From Orychophragmus violaceus (Eukaryota > Streptophyta > Magnoliopsida > Brassicales > Brassicaceae), in the NCBI GenBank assembly GCA_030180135.1, contig CM058236.1, positions 7,337,357 through 7,401,356 of the forward strand: a DNA stretch of 64,000 nt, written 5' to 3'. The translations under genes were made by a program, and so were the position numbers. Under the pieces are notes generated by a model, which saw nothing but the letters and a program-made list of their open reading frames with translations, was not told the DNA's origin and ran no database searches. This document shows, piece after piece, positions 30,200 through 41,812 of this stretch (within the stretch, counting starts at the first letter, position 1; every line of letters begins with the position of its first letter).

Positions 30200-31816
30200 C
30201 GAAAGAGCTGGTAGGACAAAGTCAGGATTCTTATCCCGACAAAGTCCTACACGTTTTCAGCATTCCAAGAAGGGTTTTATGCCAATGTCACATGGCATTA
30301 CGTTAAGCAAGACACAATGTCCTACGATAACTGCTGAGCTTAAATGCATGGATAAGATTCCATATGCGTCGGCAATTGGATCTATCATGTATGCCATGAA
30401 ACGTACTTGTTTGATGTTGCTTTAATGTTAAGCAAGACAAGTAAAGACCAGTCAAATCCAGTAAAGAATCACTGGATTGCCGTAAAGAATATCCTAAAGT
30501 ATTTGAGGAATACTAAAGATAAATTCTAGAATTACGGAGAAAGTGAGGTGCTACGAGTCGGTAGAGTCTGAAAGGCAAGTTTCCAATAGACAAAGATGAT
30601 TTCCGATCACAGTCCGGTTATATCTTGTGTCTATCTGGCGGTGCAAGGCACTGTTGCTGACTCAATGACTTAAGCTGAACATTTCGCAGCTTGGGAAGTG
30701 GCGAAAGAGGTTGTTTGGAAAGAAGAGTTCGTCACTGAACTTGATGTGATTCCCAGCATAGATGAGACTAGCTGCACATCAGAGGTCCAAACACCTTGAG
30801 GATAGGTATAACCTATTCCGTGAGATAAATGACAGAGATGTTAAGTAGATCAGCAAGTTTCAACGAATGAGAACGTTGCTAATCTATTAACGAAGCCACT
30901 CCTTAGGCCTAAGCACGAGTCGCGGACTGTTGCTGTAGGATAAGTGAAATTAAGATGTAGTCTTAATTTCAGTGGGAGTTATTAAAGGGCTTTATTTAGT
31001 TATTGGATATGTTCTTGAAATAACATTTAAAGATGTTTAATGAAATTATTATTTCAAGATTATTTTAGCTGTGATGAAATAATCGTTCCAAAATGATATG
31101 AATCATTTTATAGGTCATCGAAGTAAATGACTTGATCTTGAGTCATCGAAGTCATTTAGCTTGATCATGAGACCCTATATTTGATAGATGTTTTATATCA
31201 TCCTGTCCCTAGTCGAAGGTTGTTGAAATTGGAACACCAACAACCGTGTGAGACTGGATTGGTACGTGACTTATGACAAAGTCTCAGTGTGTCATAGATG
31301 CGCGGCATCAAAGTCAGTACATAGGTGTATGTTTGGGAACATACGACCGGACAAGACCCGCTTATAAGAACTCTTCAGGATATTTATATCTGTGTCATAA
31401 GAGATTCTTACTACGACTATAGAGTATAGTCCTTAGACCTGAGTTCGCATGCATGTGACTGCACATGGACTGATGCACTTTGATCATTGTCTAACGCTAT
31501 CGTTCTGCGATAGTTATAAGGACCTTGTTTGGGTACATTATGAAATGAGTAGTTTACAGTGATGGAACAAGACGGAATTTGTCCCTCAAATATAAATGGA
31601 GTGAATATCTCTAGGCCAATCGGAGATTTGAATACTGGAAAATGCATGGCCATGCTCAAACGGACTGTCCCGAGTCGTTTGGATTGTCAGTATCGAATCA
31701 GAGTCCGATGAACAAGATTAGGCTTTATAAGGATGACACCAATCTTGCCTTATGACTAATCGAGATATTGTGACAAAAGGATTATGAATACAGAGATTCC
31801 AGTACAAGTGGGAGAT
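30200..31816 (+). pseudogene. Decayed pol of copia 1, right part
   Basis: Broken reading of the copia RT end and RNase H: IPYASAIGSIMYAMK-like residues near 30358-30400, HWIAVKNILKYLRNTK near 30468-30515, a degenerate AEHFAAWEVAKE (normally ATEAEY...) near 30675, and a final LLTKPLLRPKHE near 30890. Several frameshifts and stops separate them. From about 31190 a noncoding segment similar to 60480-61093 of copia 2 leads to a purine tract before the LTR. Confidence 0.75.
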
Positions 31817-32486
31817 TGTTGGAATTGTGTCCAGTAATCTCGGTACTGTCTCTAGAAAGTAAGAGTATGTCAATGATCAGACATAAGTCATATAATACTG
31901 GGGGTCATGATGGCTTGCTAGAGTCCGCTCATGATCTATAAGTCTTGGACTTATTGCCTTTATTATATGATCCCATATGGGTCACACGCCTAAGCTAACA
32001 GGAAAATGTGTAGGAACGTTTTAGCAGAAGTACGGTAAAAGTGCTAGGCATTTACTGTACTTAGAGAGAATAAAACGGTTTAGGCACTGTGTGTCGATCG
32101 ATACACAAGGGGTGTCGATCGACACAGTGTGCGAATACCGTCGAGTTAATTGGTGTTTGGGCCAAATGGCCCAAACGGAACCGGACAAGTTTTATAAGGT
32201 AAAACTCGAGTTCAGAACAATTAACCCTAGTCCCAGCCGAAAACTCTCTCTCTCTGCGCCGAGTTCCCCTAGTGGTCTAGCAGCCGTTTTCTGTGATCGC
32301 GTGTGTGAACCTCTGGAGGATTCATCCCTCGGTGTTTCTCTGATCTCAGACATACCATCTCTTTCCGCTGCAAACAGGTATAAGGTGAGATCATCATTTG
32401 TTTCTATTCTGAGAAGAACCTAGATCCGCATGTTTAGGTTGATATGAACTAAAGAATGGAATCAGGATCAACCAAACATTCCTTCA
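31817..32486 (+). repeat. 3' LTR of copia 1
   Basis: 670 bp, matching 18544-19215 apart from about two substitutions and a 2-bp CT-repeat difference. AAGTA follows at 32487-32491. Confidence 0.93.
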
Positions 32487-35400
32487 AAGTATACGCCTGG
32501 TCACTATCTTAAGCACAAGAAAACGCAGCTATTCATGTTAGAAACGGGTGATGAAGACGAAGAGGAACTCGGAATCACATAGGAACAGATGACTGAAGAA
32601 GAAGGAAGTCACTGTTGTGCTCAAATTTCGGTTAATGTGTTTTTGGAATGACAGGCTATCAAACTATGAGGGTTAAGGGTCTACATGGCAAACGAATACT
32701 GTTTATCCTAATAGACTCAAGATCTACACACAATTTTGTAGATGCAAAAGTGGCGGAGAAACTTGGTTGTACGCTATCGCCGACAAACATTGCGAGAGTG
32801 GAAGTAGCTGACGGCAGGAAGTTGGGAGTAAGCTCTAAAATCGAGAAGTTTCAATGGAGTTTTGGAGGAGCTACTTGGGAAGATGACATGCTTGTACTAC
32901 CTTTGGGTGGCTGCGACATGGTGTTGGGAATCCAGTGGTTGGGTACATTAGGACCCATCACTTGGGATTTCAAGAAGCTAGAAATGCAGTTTCAATGGGG
33001 ACAACAAAAGGTTCTGTTACAAGGGATTAATAAAGGGCCAGTACGAGAGATTAAGGCAAGTAAACTAAACATACTGAGAGAAGAACAAGTTCAATTAGCC
33101 ATGATCCGAGTACAGAAGTTGAAGAGGACGATTGGGATGAAACGCAAATGTCTAACGAGGAAACTGTCGAGGTCTCTACTACGAACAATTCAAAGTTGCA
33201 GGCTGTGTTGCAGGATTTTGAAGATGTTTTTGTGGAACCCACGTCCTTACCTCCATCACGGCCTACTCATGATCATCGAATTACGCTGGTAGAAGGATCG
33301 AATCCCATTAACCAGAGACCATATCGTTACACTGTGCAACAAAAGGATGAGATAGATAAGATCATACAAGAGTTGTTGGCAGCAGGCACTATCCGCGACA
33401 GCTCTAGTCCCTTTGTGTCACCAGTCGTGCTCGTCAAGAAAAAAATGGAACCTGGAGGCTTTGTGTTGATTACCGTGGTTTGAATAACATGACAGTGAAG
33501 GACAGGTTTCCTATTCCATTAATTGAGGACTTGATGGACGAGCTCGGTGGATCACAAGTCTACTCTAAAATCGATTTAAGGGCTGGTTATCATCAAGTAA
33601 GAATGGCAGAGAATGATATTCATAAGACAGACTTTAAGACGCATAGTGGCCACTATGAGTACCTTGTAATGCCATTTGGCCTTACTAATGCACCTGCGAC
33701 GTTCCAAGGGCTTATGAATTCGGTATTCAGAGACATGTTAAGGAAGTTCGTTTTGGTATTCTTTGATGATATTTTGATTTACAGCTCGTCAATGGAACTT
33801 CATATGGAACATCTTCGGGCGTTTTTGAACTGATGAGAGAGCATAGTTTATACGCCAAGATGAGTAAGTGCACGTTTTCAACTGATAAGGTCGAGTATCT
33901 TGGTCACTATATAGCGTCTGAGGGCATTTCGACAGATCCGAACAAGATCAAAGCGGTTGCAGATTGGCTTACACCAGTTTCTCTTGAAAAACTGCGAGCA
34001 TTTTTGGGGCTCGCTGGATATTATAGGAGGTTCGTACGAGGATTTGGTACTATTGCAAGACCTTTAACGACCCTTACTAAGAAAGACTCTTTTCTTTGGT
34101 ACAATGAAGCAAGCCAAGCATTCACAGAGCTTAAACGAGCCTTATGTGCAGCTCCTGTTCTTGCACTGCCGCGGTTTGACAAGCCTTTTGTGGTAGAGAC
34201 AGACGCTTGTGGACAAGGTATTGGCGCAGTATTAATGCAAGAGGGTCACCCTCTAGCGTATATTAGTCGACATTTGAAAGGAAAACATTTGAATCTCTCC
34301 ATCTATGAGAAGGAATTACTCGCAGTGGTATTTGCAGATCAAAAATGGCAGCATTATTTGCTTATGTATCATTTTATAATCAAAACTGATCAAAGGAGCT
34401 TGAAGTATTTGTTGGAACAGAGATTGAATACACCCATTCAGCAACAATGGCTTCCAAAGCTGTTGGAGTTTGACTATGAGATACAATATCGTCAAGGGAA
34501 GGACAATATTGTTGCAGATGATTTATCACGGGTTGTGGGATCAGAATATTTGCACATGGCCATGTCTGTCCTGGACTGCGATTTGTTGCAACAGATTCAA
34601 ACAGGGTACGACAGTGATTCGGAAGTTAAACAGATCATTGAGGAGTTAAAATTGGATTCGATGGCAAAGAAACATTACTCCTGGACACAAAACATATTAC
34701 GCCGAAAGAGCAAGATCGTCGTGCCACATGATCAGGCTATTCGAGACTTGGTATTGGAATGGTTGCACTCGTCGGGTAGTGGTGGACATTCCGGGAGAGA
34801 GGTCACACATCAGAGAGAAGGGACTATTTTACTGGAAAGGTATGGCAAAAGATATTCAGTCATACATTCGCAGTTGCAATGTTTGTCAGCAATGTAAGTA
34901 TGATACCTCTGCATACCCTGGTCTGATTCAACCATTACCTATTCTGGAGACAATCTGGACGGATATATCGATGGATTTCATCGATGGCTTACCACCACCC
35001 TTCGGAAAAACTGTGATATTTGTCATTGTCGACAGGCTTAGCAAGGCAGCCCACTTTATCGCATTGGCTCATCCTTATACAGCAGCGACGAATGCACATG
35101 CTTTTCTAGACAATGTGTTTAAGTAACACGGGCTACCAAGATCAATAGTCAGTGACAGAGATTCAATATTCATTAGCGACTTCTGGAAAGAGCTGTTTAC
35201 ATTGCAAGGGGTGGCTTTAAACTTATCAAGCGCATACCATCCGCAAAGCGATGGACAAACAGAGGTCGTAAATTGTTGCTTGGAAACATACTTGAGGTGT
35301 ATGTGTAGTGAAAGACCTCATCTATGGAGTAAGTGGCTTCCACTAGCTGAATTTTGGTACAACACCAATTTTCACAAATCTATTCAGATGACTCCGTTTG

Positions 35401-36000
35401 AAGCAGTATACAGGCGGACGCCTCCACAGCACTTGCCTTACCTGCCCGGAGAAGCTAAAGTGGCTGTTGTTGCTAAGAATTTACAGGAGAGAGAGAACAT
35501 GCTCATGATCTTAAAGTTTCATTTGTTACGCGCCCAACACCGTATGCAACAGTTCGCTGACCAACATCGATCCGATCGAACATTGGATATTGGCGATTAT
35601 GTATACGTTAAACTGCAACCATATCGGCAGCAATCAACCGTTGTTCGTACAAACCAGAAGCTGTCCCCAAAATATTTTGGGCCGTATAAGATAGTGGACA
35701 AATGCGGTAAGGTGGCATACAAGATCCAACTGCCAGCTTCATCACAAATTCATCCAGTGTTTCATGTCTCGTAATTGAAGCTTCATGTGGGCAATGTACA
35801 TGTCTCTCATCAGCTTCCTACTCGGGTTCAAGATGTGCTAGTTAAAGAACCGGTTCGAGTGCTTGAGAGTAAAATGGTCAACCGTCAAGGGAAACCAGCA
35901 ACGATGGTCCTAATCCGGTGGAACAATCAGTCGGAAGATGAGGCGACTTGGGAGTACTTGTTCGAGGTGCAGAGGAAGTTTCCTTCTTTCAAACCTTGAG
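32487..36000 (+). pseudogene. Reina-like chromovirus pol, broken by frameshifts
   Basis: After the end of the gag zinc knuckle (TPGH) come: protease at about 32700 with the active site changed to DSRSTHNF (DSG expected); RT across at least three frames with YSKIDLRAGYHQ and FFDDILIY (about 33560-33785); RNase H TDACGQGIGA (about 34200); integrase zinc-binding and core fragments (about 34740-35400, SAYHPQSDGQTE); and a C-terminal chromodomain-like segment LIRWNNQSEDEATWE (about 35908-35955). Frame changes occur near 33140, 33480, 33833 and 34850, with stops near 32579, 35126 and 35774. The chromodomain suggests the Reina lineage. It is not functional. Confidence 0.85.
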
Positions 36001-36014
36001 GTCAAGGTTTCTTT

Positions 36015-36028
36015 AAAGAGGGGAGATC
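36015..36028 (+). other. Polypurine tract of the Reina-like element
   Basis: AAAGAGGGGAGATC lies directly before the LTR start TGATACAAGG, the expected primer for plus-strand synthesis. Confidence 0.65.
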
Positions 36029-36368
36029 TGATACAAGGAATTGGTGAAGCTCTAACGGCTAACTAACTAGCTCGGACACGTCAGCTAAGTCGTTATAGTT
36101 GTTGGGATATTACTTAGGTGTTGGTGTTATCTTTATTTCTTGTTGGTGTTATCTTTCGGGTTTATCTTTAAGGTGTTACATGATATTTATATAGAAGTAT
36201 AGGTCTTCTATAGAACACATCAATTATTAATCGAAGAATCTTTTTCTCTTCTATCTCTATGTCTAGTTCAATATTCGCTTTGGAGTTCATTCTTGTGGGA
36301 GACTCTGTGTTTTACGAACACTGATTATCCAAGTTACTTGTTAACTAAGTTACGGTTTTACTCTATCA
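36029..36368 (+). repeat. 3' LTR of the Reina-like element
   Basis: TGATACAAGGAATTGG...CTCTATCA, about 340 bp, shares start, end and the GTGTTTTACGAACA segment with the solo LTR at 47048-47372. The partner 5' LTR is not in the window, so the target duplication cannot be tested. Confidence 0.7.
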
Positions 36369-36924
36369 TCCTTAGTTCCGATTTTCAAAGGATTGTCTTT
36401 TTTCAGTTGTGATTTCTGGGTTTAGTGTGAGTAGGCTTCTTTTATGCGATTTCGTAATCAAAATACGTTTACTTGTTTGCTTAGGTCTTGCCTGAAACCA
36501 TCTTCTTCTTGCTTAAAATCTATTGAATTTTGTTGGGTTTTGAGGTTTATAAATCGGTACGTTTTTCTTCTATGCTTGGAAATTACTTTGATTTCGTCAA
36601 GTCTGCTCGTTTAGTGACACATATTTCTGCACATACGTATTAAATATTTCAAATAAGAAATGGGAAACCTTTGTTAGCATGGATATATCATCTGTTTTTA
36701 TTTGTTTCAATCTTCTTTCATTGTTGATGTACAGAGATGATCAAATTCGGTTTAAGTGTTCTAGCTTCTACTGTTTTCGTTTTTATAATTTGTGAGACTG
36801 CCTGTTTCAGACTTTATACTTATCTGCTCTTCATGTACGGATCCTTAATCCTTACAAACTAAGTTAAAAGCGATTAATAGCGTACTTTAGGGGATCATCT
36901 CTTTCTACTTAGTCATGGTTTGAG
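36369..36924. other. Unassigned flank left of copia 3
   Basis: T-rich sequence resembling plant intron or 5' UTR DNA. With copia 3 removed it would continue into 42647, where an acceptor-like TTAATTTGCAG precedes a short open exon. I recognise no gene. Confidence 0.35.
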
Positions 36925-36929
36925 TCATG

Positions 36930-37758
36930 TGTTGGTTTCCTTCCTATTGGAGGAAATAAATAATATATATTTTATATTGTATATTATGTTGATTGGCTGT
37001 GAGTGTTAAGAGAGTTGTCGGCAGACAAAAGGAAAAAGCAACAGAAAATAAAAGAGAGAGAAGAAAAGAAGGGGAGAAGAGAGAAGAAAAACAGAGTTAG
37101 CCGGATTCAGAAATCGTGACGATCGGACCTCCAAACGTGTCCTGATCCTTCTGAAATTTGTAGGGAAGCTTCATGACTCAGAGATCTTCAGATTCAACGG
37201 TGGGTTTTGTATTTAAACGGTTGGTTTATTGTGAATCGGAGTTTTAGTGAAGCGGTTCTGTTTTGAAGCGAGCTGAGACCAGTGTTCAGTGTTTGAGAAA
37301 TTCAACGGTGAGATCTTCTCTTCTTGAGCTGAAATTTTGCAGAGGTGTTCTTGACTTGTTTATCTAGGATTTGTACGGTGAAGATTGGATTTAGTGACCG
37401 GAATCCTAGTGAACGTGAGGTCGTTTGAGGCTGCATATTTCTGAGCTTTGTATAGCTCTCTTGTTGATTCTTTGTTGTGTTGGAGATTGCTCTTGTTGAG
37501 CCTTACTCTCTGGTGTTGTTCTTTGGAACAGAGAGGACGTGGTTGTACTCACTCTATTTGATATAGTGGATTTGGAGTGGACTACGGTCCCGTGGTTTTT
37601 CCTTCTCACATCGAGGAGGTTTTCCACGTAAAAATTGTGGTGTCGTCTCATTTCGTTTCTGTTGTTTCTGCCTTATTAGATATTTTTCTCACAGACTCAC
37701 ACAAGTGCGGGAAACCATATTCCGCTGCGCCGCTGTCGCGTTCTGTGTTTCCCCAACA
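36930..37758 (+). repeat. 5' LTR of copia 3
   Basis: TGTTGGTTTCC...CCCCAACA, 829 bp, offset 4883 from its partner. It begins with a short inverted repeat (GGTTTCCTTCC/GGAGGAAA). Confidence 0.94.
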
Positions 37759-37761
37759 GAG

Positions 37762-37773
37762 TGGTATCAGAGC
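37762..37773 (+). other. Primer binding site of copia 3
   Basis: TGGTATCAGAGC, complementary to the initiator-Met tRNA end, three bases after the LTR. Confidence 0.88.
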
Positions 37774-37832
37774 TGAGGTTTGTGAGCTTTGGATTTCGGT
37801 AACTTTGGTTATTGGTTCTGCTTGTGTGAGTG

Positions 37833-40800
37833 ATGGAAAATATGAACAGAATGATCAGTTTGAATGGTGCTAATTATCATACATGGAAAGGCAAGATGGA
37901 AGATTTGCTTTTCGTGAAGGAATTCCATGTACCGGTTTTTCAGGAGAAGAAACCTGATGAGAAAACGGATGATCAATGGAAGTTGCTGCATCGACAAGTC
38001 TGTGGTTCGATAAGGCAGTGGATAGATGATAATGTTCTGCATCATGTTGAAACAGAGACTAATGCTCGTTCTTTGTGGTTGAAGCTGGAGCAGTTGTATG
38101 CTCAGAAGACCGGGAATAATAAGATGTTCATGATCAAGAAGTTGATTGAGTTGAGGTATCAGGATGGTACTCCGATGACGGATCACTTGAATGCGTTTCA
38201 GGGATTAATCAACAAGCTTTCCGACATGGGTATTCATTTTGAAGATGAGATTCACGGTTTGTGGCTTCTTGGTACATTACCGGATTCTTGGGAAGTGTTC
38301 ACGATGTCTCTTTGTAACTCCGCAGCGAATGGTGCTATTTCGATGGAATTAGTGAAGAACAGTGTCTTGAATGAGGAAACCAGAAGGCAGTCGAATCCTA
38401 GTTCCTCACGTTCAGATGTCATGGTTACTGAGTCAAGGGGGAGGAGTTCATACCGTGAGCCCAAGAAGGAGAAGAACAGGAGCAGAAGCAAATCTAATAG
38501 ATTTGCGAATTTGGAGTGCCACTATTGTCATAAGAAAGGGCACTTGAAGAAAGATTGCTGGAAGTTGAAAAAGGACAACAAGCAAGGAAATCGTCAAGGA
38601 GATGGTGAAGATCGGGTGACTGTGACCGAGGATCAATTTCTTATTCTTGACGAGGGTGATGCCATTAATGTTGCATGCCAGGACACCAGTTGGGTTGTTG
38701 ATAGTGGAGCTACTACTCATGCTACATCGCAGCGGGATTTGTTCACTACCTATACTCCAGGTAGTTATGGTTCAGTTAAGATGGGTAATGATGGTTTGGC
38801 TCAGGTTGTTGGCATTGGTGATATTTGCTTGGAGACGAGTCTTGGTACAAGACTTCTGCTTAAGGGAGTTAAGCATGTTCCAGATGTTCGGTTGAATCTG
38901 ATTTCTACAGGAAGACTTGATGATGAGGGTTTCTACAGTTTATTCGGTGGTGGTAAATGGAAGCTCTCACGTGGTTCTATGGTTATGGCTCGAGGTAATA
39001 AGTCTTCATCTTTCTATTGGATGCAGGCTAAGGTCTCCAAAGACATTGTTAATGCAGTGGAGAATGATGATGCCATGGAGTTATGGCATAAGAGACTCTG
39101 TCATATTAGTGAGAAGGGATTGTCTGTGTTGTCAAAGAAGGAGGCTATTCCAGGGATCTCCGGTATGCACTTACAGAAGTGTGAGCATTGTTTTGCTGGG
39201 AAACAACACAGAGTATCGTTCAAGTCTTCTGCATCTTCGAGGAAACCCGAGATACTTGACTTGGTGCATTCAGATGTGTGTGGTCCAATGAAGACAAAAT
39301 CTCTTGGTGGTGCATCATATTTTGTCACATTCATTGATGATCATTCGAGGAAGTTGTGGGTTTTCACTATGAAGACGAAGGATCAGGTTTTGGGATATTT
39401 CAAGCATTTTGTGGCATTGGTTGAGAGACAGACGGGAAAGAAGTTGAAATGTATCCGCAGTGATAATGGTGGTGAGTATTCTGGACCATTTGATGCTTAT
39501 TGCAAGGAACATGGTATTAGACATCAGTTCACGCCTCCTAAGACTCCACAGTTGAATGGGTTGGCAGAGAGGATGAACAGAACGATTGTCGAGAGGATGA
39601 GATGTTTGATTTCACAGTCAGGCTTACCGATGACTTTCTGGGGTGAAGCTTTGAGCTCAGTTGTTCACGTGTTGAATTTGTCACCAAGTGCTCCATTGGA
39701 TGGTGACATTCCAGAGAGAGTTTGGACCGGCAAGGATGTTTCTTACGGTCATTTAAGGGTCTTTGGGTGCAAGGCTTTCGTGCACATTCCTAAAGACGAA
39801 AGGTCGAAGCTTGAGATGAAGTCGCGACAATGTGTGTTCATTGGTTATGGTCAGGATGAGTTTGGATACAGGTTTTATGATCCCGTTGAGAAGAAGCTCA
39901 TAAGGAGCAGAGATGTTGTGTTCATGGAAGATCAAACGATTAAGGACATTGACAAGTCCGAAAAACCAGCTCAGAGAAATGAAGGTTTGATTGATTCAGC
40001 GGTTTTTCCTTCTACATCAGTCCACGGTCAGAATGAGGGTGAGGTTCATGTTGATACACCTGGTGCAGATGATGCTCCCGCACATGATGATGACGGTATT
40101 GGTGATCATGGTGACGATCATGGTGAGACACCAACTACCGAGAACCTACCTGCTGTTAGAAGATCCGAGAGAGGTCCAACGCCGTCGACAAGGTATAAAC
40201 CTAGTGAGTATGTGTTACTTACTGATGGGGGAGAACCAGAAAGCTTTGATGAAGCTTTAGAGGATGAACACAAAGAGAAATGGTTAGAAGCCATGGGAGA
40301 AGAGATGGGTTCTTTTGATGAGAACGACACATATGAGTTGGTGAAGTTGCCTAAGGGTAAAAAGGCGTTGCTTAATAAGTGGGTGTATAGGATTAAGCAT
40401 GAAGATACCAGTTTGCTACCTCGATACAAGGCTAGATTGGTTGTGAAGGGATTCAGCCAAAAGAAGGGGATTGATTATGATGAAATTTTTTCTCCTGTTG
40501 TGAAGATGTCATCCATTCGGGTTGTACTTGGATTGGCAGCGAGTCTTGATCTAGAGGTTGAGCAGATGGATGTAAAGACGGCTTTCCTTCATGGTGATTT
40601 GGAGGAGGAGATTTACATGGTACAACCAGAAGGCTTTGTGAAAAAGGACAAAGAGGAGTTAGTTTGTCGCTTGAAGAAAAGCCTTTACGGATTGAAGCAA
40701 GCACCGAGGCAGTGGTACATGAAGTTTAAGTCAGTTATGGGGGAGCATGGTTATAAAGAGACTACTTCAGATCATTGTGTATTTGTGCAGGTGTTTGGTG

Positions 40801-41798
40801 ATGATGATTTTATCATCTTGTTGCTGTATGTTGACGACATGTTGATTGTGGGCAGGAACTTGAGCAGAATTCAAGAGTTGAAAAAGCAGCTTAGCAAGTC
40901 CTTTGCCATGAAAGATTTGGGTCCAGCGAAGCAGATTCTTGGCATAAGAATTGTTCGAGATAGAGGTGAGAAGCTGATTCACTTGTCTCAGGAGAAGTAC
41001 ATTGAGAAGGTACTTCAAAGGTTTCACATGGACAAGTCTAAAGTTGTAAGCACTCCTCTTGCTACACACTGTAGATTAACCGGTCAACAGAGTCCGAAAA
41101 CAAATGCAGAGAAGGAAGATATGGCGAGGGTTCCATATGCTTCTGCAGTTGGTAGCTTGATGTATGCTATGGTTTGTACAAGACCAGATATAGCTCATGC
41201 AGTTGGAACAGTTAGTCGTTTTCTTTCGAAACCAGGGAGAGAACATTGGAATGCTGTGAAGTGGATTTTGAGATATCTTCGAGGGACTTCTAATTTGAAG
41301 CTTACCTTTGGAGGTGATAAGCCATTACTTGTGTGTTACACGGATGCTGATATGGCTGGGGATGTTGATTCCAGTAAGTCTACTTCGGGTTACTTGGTAA
41401 CATTTGCAGGAGGAGCTGTGGCATGGCAGTCAAAAATACAAAAGTGCGTTGCACTTTCTACCACTGAAGCTGAGTTTATAGCCGCAACGGAAGCTTGTAA
41501 GGAGTTGTTGTGGATGAAGAATTTTCATGATGAGATCGGTTTCAAGCAGGAGAAGTATGAGCTGCTTTGTGATAGTCAAAGCGCTATTTGTCTCGGGAAG
41601 AACTCGACATTTCATTCGCGTTCGAAACACATCAACAAAAGGTATCATTGGATACGTGATGTGGTTGCTTCTAAGGAAGTGGAACTTGTGAAAGTTCATA
41701 CGGATGATAATGGAGCTGATATGATGACGAAGTCATTGCCGAGATGGAAGCTTGAAGTTTGCCGAGAGATAGCCGGTACGGTTGTTTCCTCCAACTAG
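37833..41798 (+). CDS. Copia gag-pol polyprotein, 1321 aa, intact
   Basis: ATG 37833 follows a 60-bp leader; the frame also includes an upstream GTG, which I reject. Order: UBN2-type gag (aa 1-190); CCHC knuckle CHYCHKKGHLKKDC (about 228); protease VVDSGATTHAT (about 288); GAG pre-integrase LWHKRLCHIS (about 416); integrase DDE with HSDVCGP (about 479), DNGGEY (about 544) and LAERMNRT (about 577); RT with QMDVKTAFLHGDL (about 911) and YVDDMLIV (about 999); RNase H with YTDADMAGD (about 1168), TTEAEFIAATEA (about 1210) and KHINKRYHWI (about 1266). Integrase before RT identifies Ty1/copia. All visible catalytic residues are present. Gag sequence and domain style resemble the Tork (Tnt1) lineage; that assignment is from memory. 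Confidence 0.96.
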   Translation: MENMNRMISLNGANYHTWKGKMEDLLFVKEFHVPVFQEKKPDEKTDDQWKLLHRQVCGSIRQWIDDNVLHHVETETNARSLWLKLEQLYAQKTGNNKMFMIKKLIELRYQDGTPMTDHLNAFQGLINKLSDMGIHFEDEIHGLWLLGTLPDSWEVFTMSLCNSAANGAISMELVKNSVLNEETRRQSNPSSSRSDVMVTESRGRSSYREPKKEKNRSRSKSNRFANLECHYCHKKGHLKKDCWKLKKDNKQGNRQGDGEDRVTVTEDQFLILDEGDAINVACQDTSWVVDSGATTHATSQRDLFTTYTPGSYGSVKMGNDGLAQVVGIGDICLETSLGTRLLLKGVKHVPDVRLNLISTGRLDDEGFYSLFGGGKWKLSRGSMVMARGNKSSSFYWMQAKVSKDIVNAVENDDAMELWHKRLCHISEKGLSVLSKKEAIPGISGMHLQKCEHCFAGKQHRVSFKSSASSRKPEILDLVHSDVCGPMKTKSLGGASYFVTFIDDHSRKLWVFTMKTKDQVLGYFKHFVALVERQTGKKLKCIRSDNGGEYSGPFDAYCKEHGIRHQFTPPKTPQLNGLAERMNRTIVERMRCLISQSGLPMTFWGEALSSVVHVLNLSPSAPLDGDIPERVWTGKDVSYGHLRVFGCKAFVHIPKDERSKLEMKSRQCVFIGYGQDEFGYRFYDPVEKKLIRSRDVVFMEDQTIKDIDKSEKPAQRNEGLIDSAVFPSTSVHGQNEGEVHVDTPGADDAPAHDDDGIGDHGDDHGETPTTENLPAVRRSERGPTPSTRYKPSEYVLLTDGGEPESFDEALEDEHKEKWLEAMGEEMGSFDENDTYELVKLPKGKKALLNKWVYRIKHEDTSLLPRYKARLVVKGFSQKKGIDYDEIFSPVVKMSSIRVVLGLAASLDLEVEQMDVKTAFLHGDLEEEIYMVQPEGFVKKDKEELVCRLKKSLYGLKQAPRQWYMKFKSVMGEHGYKETTSDHCVFVQVFGDDDFIILLLYVDDMLIVGRNLSRIQELKKQLSKSFAMKDLGPAKQILGIRIVRDRGEKLIHLSQEKYIEKVLQRFHMDKSKVVSTPLATHCRLTGQQSPKTNAEKEDMARVPYASAVGSLMYAMVCTRPDIAHAVGTVSRFLSKPGREHWNAVKWILRYLRGTSNLKLTFGGDKPLLVCYTDADMAGDVDSSKSTSGYLVTFAGGAVAWQSKIQKCVALSTTEAEFIAATEACKELLWMKNFHDEIGFKQEKYELLCDSQSAICLGKNSTFHSRSKHINKRYHWIRDVVASKEVELVKVHTDDNGADMMTKSLPRWKLEVCREIAGTVVSSN

Positions 41799-41800
41799 TC

Positions 41801-41812
41801 GGAGGGGGAGTT
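41801..41812 (+). other. Polypurine tract of copia 3
   Basis: GGAGGGGGAGTT immediately before the 3' LTR. Confidence 0.75.

Larger units (their letters stand above)
18544..32486 (+). mobile_element. Non-autonomous gag-only Ty1/copia element 1, split by a nested insertion
   Basis: LTRs 18544-19215 and 31817-32486 are flanked by AAGTA at 18539-18543 and 32487-32491. An initiator-Met primer site follows the 5' LTR and a purine tract (ACAAGTGGGAGAT) precedes the 3' LTR. Without the 6.6-kb element inside it (23605-30194) it is about 7.3 kb. Gag (20865-21884) is open. Protease and integrase are not detectable, and RT and RNase H survive only as broken fragments on both sides of the nested element. 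The LTRs differ by about two substitutions and a CT-repeat length change, so insertion was recent although pol decayed earlier, meaning it was mobilised in trans. Confidence 0.94.

Noticed and set aside
37762..37773. tRNA fragments at primer sites as RNA genes
   Set aside because: Only 12-18 bases match tRNA ends, always just after an LTR; they are primer binding sites.
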